Both the position numbers and the translations under genes were made by a program. From assembly GCA_013365365.1 (NCBI GenBank), contig JABVXU010000355.1:1-57746 (forward strand): 57,746 bases of DNA. The letters run 5' to 3'. This DNA is from Cruorifilaria tuberocauda. Taxonomy: Eukaryota; Nematoda; Chromadorea; Rhabditida; Onchocercidae. Position 1 is the stretch's first letter; the number at the start of each line of letters is the position of its first letter. Below are positions 24,209-37,410 of the stretch, piece after piece. Under the pieces are notes generated by a model that saw only the letters and a list, made by a program, of their open reading frames with translations, was not told the origin of the DNA and made no database searches.

Positions 24209-24828
24209 ACTTTAATAGTCAAATTTTGAAAGTCTTAGATCTAAAAATTAAAAGAAAAAATAATTTAAATCTGTAAATATAAGTAAAGAAAAATAGATGA
24301 AAAATAAGTAGAAATGCGAAATTTGGGTCCCGTGATTTTCGAATATCAACGAGATATTATAGAACATGCACATTATTATCAAACTATGTTGAAATTAATA
24401 ACACCAAATCCATTTTTTAAGTATCTAAAATACGGAGTTAATTCCAATTACTGCAACAAATTCATAGTCTTGACAATACTAACAGGAAAACAAACTTTTA
24501 CTGGATTTGAACAATTCATATTAAAAAAAAATAATATGTGAAAATAAAATCGATGGAATGAAAAACATAATGAGCTATTTAATCACAGGATGATTTGTAG
24601 TAATCTCATATGTATTTTAAGAAGCGATGTACTCATAATATTGAAAAATTGACTATATTTTTCACCAGATCTAATTAATCAAAAAGATCAATCAAAATTC
24701 TTCAGCTGTAAGTGACCTATTTAGATGGCTTAGTTTAAAATATATTACAAATGTATTTCCTTACACAACTATACGTTATACTTAATAATACACAATTAAC
24801 AATTTAATAATAAAGAAAAACTTCAGAG
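24209..24828. other. 620-bp Gemin8-RPA43 intercistronic gap
   Basis: AT-rich with no supported gene. The plus-strand frame 24314-24541 has no protein features. On the minus strand it holds the Gemin8 3' end and the TTTTTAG acceptor just before the RPA43 ATG. Confidence 0.5.
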
Positions 24829-26351
24829 CTATAATTTTAACGGTATATTAGGCCATAAGTGTGCGCCCGGTTGCAAATAATTCTGTTCGAATCGGAGATC
24901 CAAATGTGTTTCCATTGCCAAAATTTTTTCAGCCTCACTGCCATACAACTCTTTCATTTCATTCAATTTCATTCGTCGTTCAGCAGGACCATCGGGCAAT
25001 TGAAATGATCGCTTTTCGACGCCATAAACTCCAACTGCAAAATTATAATTAAGAAATAAAAACAGCATTATTTCAAAGTGATCTCTGAAATATTAAAGTA
25101 GCTGAAGTATTTTAAGCATAATTCAAGACATTTCGTTCGTGCTAAAGTTTCCATGAAGTTAAAAGTACCGAAAATACTTCACCATTATATCAGTTAACAA
25201 TAGGCAGTTCAAATAGAACAGAGAGGAATCTTACTCCTGTCAGCCATCACATAATGATCTTCCTCACAATCTTCCCAGCGATTTTCCTTGTTTTTCTTGG
25301 CTTCTCTGCTTTGGTCAGCATCTCCTAAAATATTAAAAACATAAAAGGAAGAATATTCTTTTAATAAGAAGAGCTGACAGATTTTGAAAACATTCCTTGA
25401 ATTAAGTGAATAATTTAACGAATTTAACGAATATACTTGAAAATATAGAACCTTCATCAAAATCATCATGGCACATGAGAAATATGCAACAAAAAAAAGG
25501 GGCCATAAATTAACAAAAAGATTAGCGCCTTTTATTACATTATTATTCAGAAATCTGCAAGAAAACAAATACTTAAGGGATACCAAATACTTGAAAAGGA
25601 TACTTACTTTGTTTTCTATGCTCAATTGTTTGTCGGAAAAACGCAGCCATTTCGTTACTCATAGCAATGTCTTCGTCTACATCTCCTGAAGATGATTCCT
25701 GTCTAACATCCGGTAAAGAATCGTTGCTGCTAGTTCGTGCTAAAAATATATCTTTTTCATTAAAATATTTCAATTTGTGAAAAGAAAATATTTGCTAAAT
25801 CACTGACACAATGGATACATTTCCCACTCTAATCTACTTTTTATAATTAAGTTGGCAAATTCATAATAAACTAAAAGTTTGAAACCGTTCAAAATCAGAA
25901 AAAAAAGTTATGAATTAGTACCGCGAATAATTACAAATTAAACTATATGTCATTTATCGCGTTTCAATTACTATTCATAAAAGCTCCTGTATATTCATTG
26001 ATAAAGAAGGGATTCAAAATCAGAAATTTAACAGCTGCTTTGACATGCTACGCAATAAATAGGCAAATAATTGTAAGACATTTAGAAACAATATAATAAA
26101 TATAACAGAACTGACAAACTTCTCAATGATTAAATCATACCTGTACTTGGTAAACAATTGCTTTTTACCAAATGTCTTTTACTGATGTTCGATTTCATAC
26201 CAACTAAATTCGAAATTGAGTCAAATGAACTGCTCATCGCGTATCCGCGAGCACTTTGATGTGCTTTAAACCATTGCGACGCTGCTTGATGATACTGCCA
26301 AAAACTCTTCAAACGTTGATCACTCATCAACCAAACCTTATTATCATACAT
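24829..26351 (-). CDS. GEMIN8: Gemin8, SMN complex subunit
   Basis: Gemin8 is a core scaffold of the SMN complex, which loads Sm proteins onto spliceosomal snRNAs in the cytoplasm and in Gems; it bridges SMN to Gemin6/7. Four exons: 26351-26141, 25739-25608, 25324-25235 and 25034-24829. All have GT/AG borders, each with a one-base overhang, and join to 639 nt: 212 residues plus stop (human 242). The N-terminus has SFWQYHQAASQWFKAHQSA, matching the family's YWQHYHQAMAW motif. The middle has MSNEMAAFFRQTIEHRKQ (family: ELRQYFAETERHR). Then comes DCEEDHYVMADR. The C-terminus has PAERRMKLNEMKELYGSEA and ends LWPNIPLKL, like the family's WPVIPLKF end. The ATG lies one base after a TTTAAAG acceptor, suggesting a trans-spliced leader or an upstream untranslated exon. 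Identity is very well supported. Confidence 0.9.
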
Positions 26352-27806
26352 CCTTTAAATGAAAGAAATAAATTGCTATATCAGCATGCTAAATTGAACA
26401 GGAGTAAGCGTGAAATTCATATCCAAAACATCATTACCTTGTCAACATTTCGTATCAGTTTTCACTTACTCATTATCTTATCATTATCAACACTAAAAGT
26501 GCCACAGTTAAAGGAATGATAACTATTAACCTTATCCATAACTTTTCCGTTTAAAATTTTCATTTAGTATATCTTTATCGGATTTTTAAATTTTCCTCTT
26601 CTATATCCAAATAAATATAATCAATTATAAGCATATGAATATAATATGGAGTGATGCAAGAATTACTGAAATAATTTATTATCAATAATGATAAATGATA
26701 AATCAATCAATTTTCCTATCAAAAACTATTAAATAACTGACAAGATGCAAAAATGCATAAACAAAAGCACACGTCCAGCAAATTTCGGTCAGAAAAATAA
26801 GCACCATAATTGAAGATTAATTTTTTCGTTTTTTTTTTTTTTTAAATTGATTTAAAACAAAGAAGAAGTATACGAATACAGCATTACCAAAATTTGACGT
26901 GATCAGGATAATCAATAATGACTTCAAATCTGGATTGAGATTGAAACTTTCATTAAAAAAATCGAAAGAAAAGAATAAATAAATACTGCACAGCTCTGAG
27001 GATAATATATAATAAACATCAATTCATTAGCAATCAGCGAATGCATACACAAAAGTGAGGAATGCTTTGAAATATCAATTTCATTTTCCTTTTTTTTTAT
27101 AATTATAATGATATAAATATAGCTATAATATTTGAGTATTTTGCATTGTAAAAACAATAAATATTAAATTAGCTACTAAAATATCATACTGATCAATGAA
27201 AAGTTCGATGAAATTGAGGAATTCATTGCAAACGAAATAATCGAAATCACTGATTTTTGAAAGCAAAAACTTTTTGAATTTTTTTTTTCGAAATTTTTTA
27301 AAAATATTTTGACTTTATGGAGCAATAATAGCTCCTTAAACTAATTTATTCCTTCTCTCAGACGATCTTAGTACAAGTCCAAATTAAGTATTCGAACAAC
27401 CAAGCAATCACAGTTTTTGAGTTATTGCTGATATCAATCTAACTGAAACAACAAAAATAATTGCAGGGACACTATTCATGTAAACATAGTTCCTAACTTT
27501 TTATATTTGAATAAATTATTAAGTTATTAAGCGTCGTGCCAATGGAAAAGAATGAGCAGTTAACATGAAACAAACAAAAACAACAGATCTTTTTGCAAAG
27601 CAACTTGACATTCAAGCATAACATTATCTAATTATCTTTTACAGTTATAACTTCAGAAATATAAATATAAATTTATCCTTATTTTAAGCACCATAAATTC
27701 ATTGAAGATAATAAACCCATAACTGCTCAATATTATTAAGGGAAGAGGTAATCGGTAACAAACGATAAAGTAATCAAAAATAAAAACAATCGTAGTTGTT
27801 GAGTGA
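26352..27806. other. Intergenic DNA between DLGAP and Gemin8
   Basis: 1.45 kb of AT-rich DNA with poly-T and poly-A runs. No coding exon, RNA gene or repeat array is seen. Minus-strand frames at 26924-27157 and 27653-27850 are Ile/Tyr-rich noise. Confidence 0.6.
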
Positions 27807-30800
27807 TCAGATAACCATACGAACTTCACCATCATCTTTACGGTCAGCACGCTGTTCTTTTTCCGATCTCTTCAATTCCTTCTGGCGCCGCTTCGCTGCG
27901 GCTAAGGCTATTTGTCGGCGTTCAATTTCAAACGCTACTTTTTGATTATTTATCACTGGTAAGTTGGAATGTACTTTCTTTGTAGCTTCGCCACTTTTTT
28001 CATCGGTAGTGCTGGAAATGGAGTGAATTCATGATCAGAGTTATGATGATCATCACGATAAGGAAGTAACTCTGCCACATCCTATAGAAACAGTTTAAGC
28101 ATGTCATTCTGCATTTTTTACCTTTCTATATGTCGAAAAAATGCCACCTGGACCTTCGCTACAATAGATAGGAAATCTTTTTAAATTTTATTCCTTGGGA
28201 AGCCTTTATTTATTTAGTTACAGTACATGAAAAATAGTAACAGTGCTAATGCAGTTAAAAAGACATTTACCTTATTGCGCAGACTTTTGATTCTGGTAGC
28301 GTCCAGCGATTTTCACGTAGGAAACTGATTTCACGAAAATTGGTCTCCAGTTCTTTCAGCTCAATACTAATTAGCGCCCAATAACCGGAAAGATCGCTGA
28401 GCTTTACTTGCTGTACATCCGAGTTTTGATCCTGAAAGATTGGCTGTCCTATTAAATGTGAAAAGTGTATGTCTGCTGCAAAACTAGAATGGAAAATTTT
28501 AAAATTATGTCATCATTTGAAGTGGAATTACGCATTAGTCAAAAACTAACTAAATGGCTCTTGACCAGATCTTCGAACTTTGCCATTTTTTTGTCCAGCA
28601 AAAGACTTGCTTTTCCAATTGCAGTCCTAAGCGTTCCTGCAGCATGTTCCGGTATATCTTCTTCTGAAAAAAAGATAGAAACAATGATCTTGTGGTAATA
28701 TTTGAAAAAGAAATCTAAAGACCTCGTGAAATCCTTGATGAAGGCTGAAATTACCATTTAAAAGATCATTTTTGGCTTGGTCACAAAGAAGCTGTAGGTT
28801 CGTCCGGGCTTCCATTAATAGATTGCGATATGCTTCTCCATCGGGCAAAACAAAATTTACGCAATTTTCGTTTTTTATTTTTTCTGCTATTTGTTCATTC
28901 GTAAATTGTCCATTTTCAACATTTACCTTCAAACTTTTTTATATTCGTGCAAACTTTATATGTAAACTAGTCATTCACAATTGATTTGACGATGCAATCT
29001 CTCTTCTCCCGCTTTCTATTAAAATTAGTGAATTCCTACTAATTGACGGGGATTATTAAAGCACTTAATTACCCGGTACTTTTTTAAAGAGATAGATTCC
29101 ATTGTGCCTTGTGGTAAGGATCTTTTAAGTTTATTCATCTAGATTTTCAAATTACTTGGGAATGGTTAGCAATGATACGGCAGACATATTCGTTAGGATA
29201 GTAATATTGGATTAACTATAAAATCTAACCTCCAACTGATTATCAGCATGTGGTTCACTCTCCATAGATGTTTTTATTAGAGCCTGATGCATTCTCTGCG
29301 CAACAGATGGCTTTGGAGTGCTATGCCAATATGGTGCACCGTGCAACTAAAATCATTTAATGCAAACAATTAGTAACTGGAAGTTTTATTACTGATTTAA
29401 ACTAAGAGAAATTGCTTCCATTAGCAACATTCCTAGCATCAAAGTTAGAATAAAATTTTAATTTGTTGCAAAAGTAAGTGAGTGTCTTGCATTACTAAAT
29501 TTTACGGTTTCATAATGCATTCTTATAAGATTATCGTTCCTGATCTCCAATGGAGTCAACTTGCAATATTTTTTCTCGGTCGGCATACGACTAAAAATGA
29601 ATTATGGACAGTCCATAAAGACAATGACCGTTAAAGTGGCTGAATAAAAAAGGAGCTCAAAAACCGAAGTTCATCAAGAGGAACTCACTATCATTGTTTA
29701 ATAATCTACTGTTATATCCGACGAAAGTGCTCAGTGAATCGATCAGGTCTCAGGTATATTTATGGAAAAAAAGACGAATTCTTTATGAGGACACCTTATC
29801 CACAATGACTTTTAAGTCCTTCCACATCAGTCACATTCATTTCATTAACTAATTACTACTACCCAAAGACTTTCCTTCCACGGCGAGAAAATATTTTTCA
29901 AAAGTTCGCAAAGTACTGACTATGGGAAGAGAATAAACAAACTTATTTCTCACTATTGATTTCTCATTTTGATTATTCTATTCATAAAGACTTGGAATTT
30001 GTGAAATTATTAATGAAATAGTGCGGAAAAGTAATATTAACCAAGTTTCTAGAGAGAATTATTAATCCTACCATAACAACCCACGGATACTGTCATTTCT
30101 TAAGTTGGGGAAGGGAGGTTAAATTTCATCCAATTTTAGATTAAACGAAATTAGTTAGACGTAATTTAAGCTTTCTTGCAGGAATGCATTCTAATAAAAT
30201 ACAAAACAAAACCCTTTATTATTAATAATCGGGAAACCTTTCCTTGATGAATGATTCTAAAAACCATATCTAAACCATCAAAACGAAAATGAGTAAGGAA
30301 TCGTAAAAATAATATTAAAATAAATCTTAATATTAAACATTGCCAGATAAGTGCCCAGGTATGATAAAATTTGTTGCGGTGCTTCTACATGCGAAATACC
30401 TTCCAAATACTTCAAGGACGATAAAATGATAATTTATACAATTGAAAAACTCTCTCGAGAAATGTGTTGTTGCACTTCCTTGGAATAATGAAATATTTTC
30501 TAAATTTTTTAAATTGGCAGAGGTAATGCAGAATCACTCAATAGTTGTGCAATGAATATATGCAGAGGAAAAAAACAAATGAAAAAATGAAGCATTTGTT
30601 TAAATCATGAGGAAATTTTTGAAAACAGTTTTGATAGTTAAAAAAGTAACAAACTTGGTCGGAAAAAGCAAGGGAGTTTTGTGGTGCAACAGAATCATGT
30701 AAAGGTTTAGTTGTATGCGCTCCATCCGATATTGTCATATTTTCATCACGAACAGAATCTTCTACTTCGCCTTAGAAAATGACATCACATAAAGAATAAA

Positions 30801-33800
30801 TAAAAATCCTATATATGTAAAGCAAGTTGATTAACTTGGTTTTACTTCAGCTTTATTCTCTGAATGGCGACTTTTATAGCAAGTTTTCCCAATACCAACA
30901 TATGGACAAAAAATGTTTCAAAAGCTTGCATGATTCGCTGAATTAGCATTTCAAACTGTTTTCAAAGCAAGAGGAACGTTGATGTTAATTTTTTTGCTAC
31001 TTAGCTTGATTCTATAAGAGGAAAGAAAAAAGTTAAAAACTAACCCATATCCTTCACCTCAACGCTCAAATTGTTTTCAAGCAGATGATCAAAATGTTTG
31101 ACTAATTGCCGTACGGGTGCTGCTGTCCTTGAAATATCATCTCCCGATTGTGAATTATTCCGACTCATTATTTCTTCCAATGCCACACTGCAAAATTTCG
31201 AAATATAAAGAAGTGATGAGTATTTTCACCAAGATAATATGTTTTTTAAGCCAGGAGATTAACTAATCTATGCAACTCATATTAAAAAGATTAGCAGAAG
31301 ATTTAACTAGCATATGGTCACATAAATAACCGAAACAATTTCAATTATATCTATATGCATTTTACATCAATGCAGTTTGCTTCAATTATAAAATTCTACT
31401 TTCACTGAATAAATCATATAAACACTTTCTAGCTGTGCCAATAAAATAAGTTTTAGAAGGAAAATAATTAATTCTATTAAATCTTTGGTCAGCAGAAGTA
31501 TACTTACTACTTTCACTCTACACAAAAATAAGCAACACTGAAAAATGGTTGAGCTATTGATATGAGTACAGAAGATTTTGATACTCGCCATCACACTTTG
31601 GGATTAATAAATTTTTAAAGCGAATATTGAAAATTTAATAATCTGAATATCGATTCCAAACAGGTAATAAAATGTGATTAACTATGACGTGTGATTTTTC
31701 GAATAAGAAAAATGAATAAAAATTTTTAATGATGATATTAAAATTCAAGGATAAACGTAATATGAAATAGAAATGGAAAATTAATATCTTTCGATAGGTT
31801 CGGAAAATCAATTATGTATGGTCACCTTAATTATCATTTGATAGGTATGAAAATATTACCTAAAAATTAATTATTATTAGTACAGAACTCACTTAAGAAA
31901 TTATGTAAATCTAAAACGCAACTATCTTTATTCATTATAAAAAGTCTAATTATTGCTGCAAGTAAAATATAAAAATGTAAAACAAAGAAAGAGGCCCTTA
32001 TTTACCCTTATATCGACTCGAAGGACAATAAATTATCATGTGTATTACTGGCATTAATTCTAAACAATTCTAGCAAAGATTTCACTTTCAAATTTTCATG
32101 TTTATATTTTGGAGACGATACAAACACAATTAGATATTTGGGTATAAAAAAACGTCTAATCAGAAGAAGTTCGAAGAAATGCTTCTTAACAAAAATACTA
32201 TGATGAGTTAAAGAAACATTTCTAAAAGAAACTTCTGATAAAGACTTATTCGATGAGTTGGGATTTCTATTCTTATTTAAACAGCAACTTGATTCGAACT
32301 TGAAACATGGCAAATGGTTGAATTGGAAAGAAAATTTTGTATACTTTTTTATAAAAATTATTACACGATGAGATTGTAATTTAAATCTCCAACTAACGAA
32401 ACAAATAGTAAGTTATTCAGAAAAATAATAAATCTTTTTTCTACTATCACTGAAAAAACTACCATTCTTTGCAGAAAAATATAGTGCATAAAACTAGAAA
32501 CACATATCAGCCACTATGGATAAACAAATTATACGATGGAAATAGATGAGATTGCATGACACAAATTGATATTTTAAGAATTTCAATATAACACTGAACA
32601 AAAAAAAAACTTTTTAGAATCTCCCAATGAATCAACTGGCAACAACGACGACGCGAAATCATAGGGGTGAAGGCTTTAATGATGAACAAGAATTAGCCAA
32701 AAGTGATCGATAGCAAGAAAAGCCAGAGATGATGAGAAAGACAATGTGAAATTCGAGCTTTTAATTTACTTCCGCCTTTCTCTGAAATTTAATTGATATA
32801 TTACACCTTTGTCAACTTTAAAAAAAATTTTTTCTGAAATGACTTGATGTTCATCACTCAGTTTCAATTGTAAGCGCTCGATCATATAGACAGACATAAG
32901 CGCACAGTTTTTAAATGGATATTTTATCTCTACGGATATACGATGATTTCCCATTCTTTCAGAATGCATAACGTATAGTGTAATGGAATGTGAAATTAAA
33001 GACTATGGTCTCATTCATCAAATGAAAATCAGTAATGCTTATAAAAGTTTTGCTTATATTCACTAAAACAGAAATTGGATGAAATAAGTAGACAAGATGA
33101 TTAGTTTCCTCATTTTCTAATATATGTACAAACAAGATTGCTTCCTAATTAATTGAAAAAATTTATTTTGTTTTTCTCTTTTCTGCAAGGACACTTAAAG
33201 AAACATCATGGACTGAAAAAAATACAAATGAAATTGAAAAGATACTTTAACTCAAACTTGGTTTTTCTATTACTTCTCTTCTTTACCTATAAATGGCGAA
33301 ATCAGAAAAAATAAGAAAACTGATTTGTTCAATTTAAATTTGAACAAATCAAAAGTTACTTGATGACTTCAATAGAATTTTAAAAGTTGAAGATACAAAA
33401 TAAATGAGTTGAATCATTTCTCTTATGTCAAACAATATTACACATCAAAAGGAATTATCCATTCGTGGCATGAACATAGGACATGATCATTATCACTAAC
33501 TTGCCGTATTGGCAACTAACGGTGAAAGGCATTATTTATCATTTTGTTCATTCATTCTATTACATACGTTCAGTTATTTGCATCACAAGTTGCATCCACT
33601 CTGTTCTCAAAAAAATTTGTGCCATTATTTTAAAAAATTGATGAAAAAAAAATCCTTTTCCACTTTCAATTTGACATGAGTAAATATCAAGGAAAAAGAG
33701 CAGAAGGTTTTAAAATTGAGGGAAACAAGATATCCGTAAAACATGTAAGGAAAAAGCAATTTAATATATAGCCATCGGAATTTTATGCACGATAAACTGC

Positions 33801-36800
33801 TAATGAGAAATGAATTTAGAAAATTCTGTAAAAATTGACACTATAATCTTTGATCATCATTAAACAAGGTTAAAACGGTCAAGAAAATTGTCCATTTCTG
33901 ATACTTTACTTCAATATAAATAATAAAATGAATTAAAGTAACGCAAAAAGAAGCATAAAAAATGAAATTAAAGCTGACAGTATGATGACAGGATATTGGA
34001 CGTTGTTATTGAATCTATGCTTGAAAGTAGAATGTACTTCCTTTTTTTGTTTCATCGAAAGCAAAAACCAGCATGCAAATGCAAGTCTTGCATAGCATAA
34101 ATAGCATAAAATAGATGAAAACGGTCGCTTATTCGAAAAAAATAATTCAGTGAAAAAAAGTTCAAAGCTTTTCTTCTCATGCCTCTCGCTCCCTCTCTTT
34201 TGTGAATTTACATTTCCAATCTCCTGCTTTTAAGCAATGCTGAGGAGTGGTAGTAGTTATGGAACTCTATGGCAACGTTATAAGCTACACGTAGGTATAC
34301 TATTTTTAAGAATACAGATCTCGATAAAATTAGAATAAAAAAATGTTGCAGAAACGTACCTTTTTCGATTATCGTTATTCTGATTATCGTGCTGACTGAA
34401 TGCTAATTTACGTGTCTCAACAATACTCATTGGTAATTTCGCAGGTGTGGCACTCTGTCGCCGATGAAATTCGCCAATATGACGATACGGACGACGATAA
34501 CCATTAAGAGCACAACTGATACGCAGATACGATGGCACACGAGTGATCATATCAAAATTATCGTCTGGGTGAATATCACTTGTGTTCATAGATAATGCAG
34601 TTACACTCCTTTCCATTTCCTACGAGTTCAATAAAAAAACGAAAATAATGAAATGAAACAATAACTTGGCTTATTCTACTGTCAGTGGCTACATTTATTA
34701 TTCATGAACAGCTAAATCATTTGAATAACTCTCTGTCTTCTATATCTCAAAGATAATGAGAAATTTTACTTCATAATCTTGGGAAAATGGTTCAACATGA
34801 ACACATAAAACATCTTAGAAGAAAAATTAAACTTACATAATAAACCAAGAATATTATCCTCAATTTCGAAAGAAATATAAAATTCCAACTGTATTTTCAT
34901 AAATATTCTAACTGAATTATTACAAACAAAATCAAACACTTGTTATCCCAATGTTAAGACGTAAAAAAAGTTAAACGTACACAATTACAATTAGCATATC
35001 AATCAACAGCATAGTAAAAAATATGATAAAAATTTCAACTAATTGAAAATTACTTGATCTTTCCAAAGGGTTATAAGACGCAGATCATTCTCTGATACAG
35101 TTGGCCTCGGTGGTACGTCTCCAGCACTGCAGGCTGTTGGGAAAGTTGAAGTTGAAAAAACCTAAAATTCTTAATTTTCATTATTAACAGGGCAATCAGT
35201 ATAAAATATCAATTACTTGGTAATTAGAGTTTGTACGCTATCATCATCTACTGCTAACTTGTTGAATAAATTAAAAATGCACAAACAAATATTCGCAAAG
35301 TAACGTGAAATCCCTCAAGGAAACATGAAACATAAGAGAATTAAGAAAGCTCTGCGAAGTAAAACAAAATGAAACTGCAACAATGACTGAAACTTATCCA
35401 ACTTAACGAGGCATAATTAGGTTAAAAATACTGATAAAAATTGAAAAGGAGTTTAGTGGGAGGGACATAATTATTTAAAAGTGGAAAATATATTTGGAAA
35501 TAATTATTTGATATTAATGCATCATCTGCTTGAACTGTGGGAATGCATAAAAAATTAGTATTATTAATTTCCGTTTCCAGTATTACAATTGTTGGAACTC
35601 GCACTCTAATATTTCTGCTCTATTTTTCAGCATTCAAAAGTTCCTACTTCTATCATGTCAATTTTTTCCATGATAATAGACTGCATAGTAAAAAAAGGTG
35701 AAAAAGTGTCAAACTAAAAGCAATCAAAGTAGGACAAGAAAGGACATAAAAAACATTATTTGCATTCAGTCCTTTCAAAAAGAACTTTCCAGAAATGTAA
35801 AGACATCACTGCATCTGCATGAGTTAACTACAAAATAAAAACTGTAAAATCCTACCAACCATTCCTAGGCAAGATCTCAGAGTATGTAACTTTTTTGTAA
35901 TGACTTTGAAGAAAATGCGTTTCTAAACTGACCTCAGAATAATCAACGGAAAAATGTCAACTATTTAAACTCTTTCAGAAGCTTGGTACTTTTAAATCAA
36001 TAATTCAAAGGATATGGATAAGGTTGTTTATTTGTAGCATATAAATATAGATGTTAATAAGGAATAACAGTAAATGCACATCACTGATATTATATCTTGG
36101 TAAAATATATTGCAATGAAAATTAGAGAAAAATAACGTACAGTTTCGTGACTGTTGTTGAACTCGTTTCGACCTGGTTGAGAACAATTATGAGCATCTCG
36201 ACCGATGGAAGATGCTTCATGAGTTTTACGGTTCATTGATAGTCGATGAATGATACGAAGAAATGGTGACGAATGTCGCTTTGGTTTTGGTGATGGTGAA
36301 ATGCACAATTCGTTTTCAGCATTCAATTCGCTATCCTTAACGCTTACCCCCTACATCAAATAATATTATTCTGCTGATGATAATAATGACTTGTCCTTAC
36401 AGAGGATGTCCTTACAAAAGAAAACGGTTAGTCATGCAATTGTACAATATAATTGTAAAGGTCATCATCTAAATTTTTTTCTTTCTGAAATATTAATAAA
36501 TAAATACTTCATTTTCAAATAAACACGTAGTTATTGATAAAAGAATTTCACGTAATTATGTAATTAGGGCAGTTATGCTAGAGGTAATAATAAAACAAAA
36601 TCACACTCTAACCGAAGAAGGAAAAATATGAGGGTTATGTAGGATTTATAGCTGATATTTTTCACAAAGTTATTATCAAATGATTAATTATTTCCCATTT
36701 ACTGCCACTACATATCATTTTATATTGTAGATTTCATATTTTTCTAGTTTGTCATCTTTTCAACCATAAATTGTAATTATTTAACTACTTTATGGACCTT

Positions 36801-37410
36801 CCGAAACATTAATTATAGTTTTATTTCCTCTTATTCCTCTCAAATATAATAAATCGTTATAATAAGTGTTTACAAATATGTTTAAATATCCTATAATGTA
36901 ATGTATATTTTCTAACATAAGTTAAATAATAATTATTCATTTGAGTATTAGTTAATGAGTTTGCACAAACACGCTGAAATTCTGAATCCTTACATTATTA
37001 GCAGAATAAGTGGGGGAAGCAGGCGGAGTAGGACAGGGCGCAACAGCATCAACTGACGTATACAACGATGGATCTCGTGGGCTTTTGCTACGATGCCTCA
37101 TTGAACCGATTCTCGAGAAAAAATGTCCAATTGCTGATGGTCGAACTTTTGATTCGGTTGTATATTTTCCCATAACTACAATAATCTTTTAATCCAAATA
37201 CTATTACACTATAAACTAATGAAATTTAATTTTTATCGAAAAAAATTTCAAGCTAATATTCATTATTCACTAAAATGATACCAAATAAATGATAGCAATG
37301 GTAACAAATTCAATAAACTTAATTGATAACATATGTAAAAAAGAAAATTGCAAGTAATTCTTAAATTTAAAATTTGAAAATTTAAATTTAATACCTTGTG
37401 TAGATGACAT
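27807..37410 (-). CDS. DLGAP: DLGAP/SAPAP (GKAP) scaffold protein
   Basis: DLGAP proteins link guanylate-kinase domains of DLG/PSD-95 scaffolds to SHANK at synapses and junctions. Exons on the minus strand (approximate): 37410-37395 (MSSTQ, optional), 37175-36997, 36352-36142, about 35163-35054, 34622-34357, 31190-31046, 30771-30669, 29348-29229, 28930-28752, 28663-28550, 28429-28270 and about 28012-27807. Every junction I checked is phase-consistent. The N-terminal half is Ser/Pro/His-rich and contains TRVPSYLRISCALNGY, which fits the GUK-binding repeat (R..SYLRA). The C-terminal GH1 domain is clear: LPDGEAYRNLLMEARTNLQL, then LRTAIGKASLLLDKKMAKF, then LSGYWALISIELKELETNF and ENRW. A basic coiled coil (ERRQIALAAAKRRQKELKR) follows. 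The protein ends EVRMVI rather than the vertebrate TRL PDZ ligand. If the micro-exon is not used, translation starts at Met 37173. Confidence 0.88.
32008..32969 (-). CDS. Candidate nested gene in a DLGAP intron; first exon weakly resembles KEOPS subunit Pcc1
   Basis: DLGAP exon 34622-34357 joins 31190-31046 in perfect phase, so this intron of about 3.2 kb does not need an exon here. Inside it a minus-strand frame starts with ATG at 32969: HRISVEIKYPFKNCAL...ERLQLKLSDEH, later EKIFFKVDKGVIYQLNF. It either stops at 32766 (67 residues) or uses the donor GTAAAT at 32769 to join an exon after CTTTTAG at 32221 (NVSLTHHSIF...). That join is in frame, stops at 32008 and gives 137 residues. The V.IKYPF....A start and K.FF.VD..VIYQLNF strand resemble the small Pcc1/LAGE3 fold of the tRNA t6A-making KEOPS complex, but similarity is weak and judged by eye. 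It could instead be an alternative DLGAP exon or chance. Confidence 0.25.

Noticed and set aside
24314..24541. Plus-strand 75-residue frame between Gemin8 and RPA43
   Set aside because: AT-driven composition, no splice or promoter context, and no domain pattern.
32626..32712. Plus-strand 28-residue frame MNQLATTTTRNHRG after a good CTTTTTAG acceptor
   Set aside because: It is too short and isolated, with no donor or partner exon found. It is probably chance, though the patch is less AT-rich than its surroundings.
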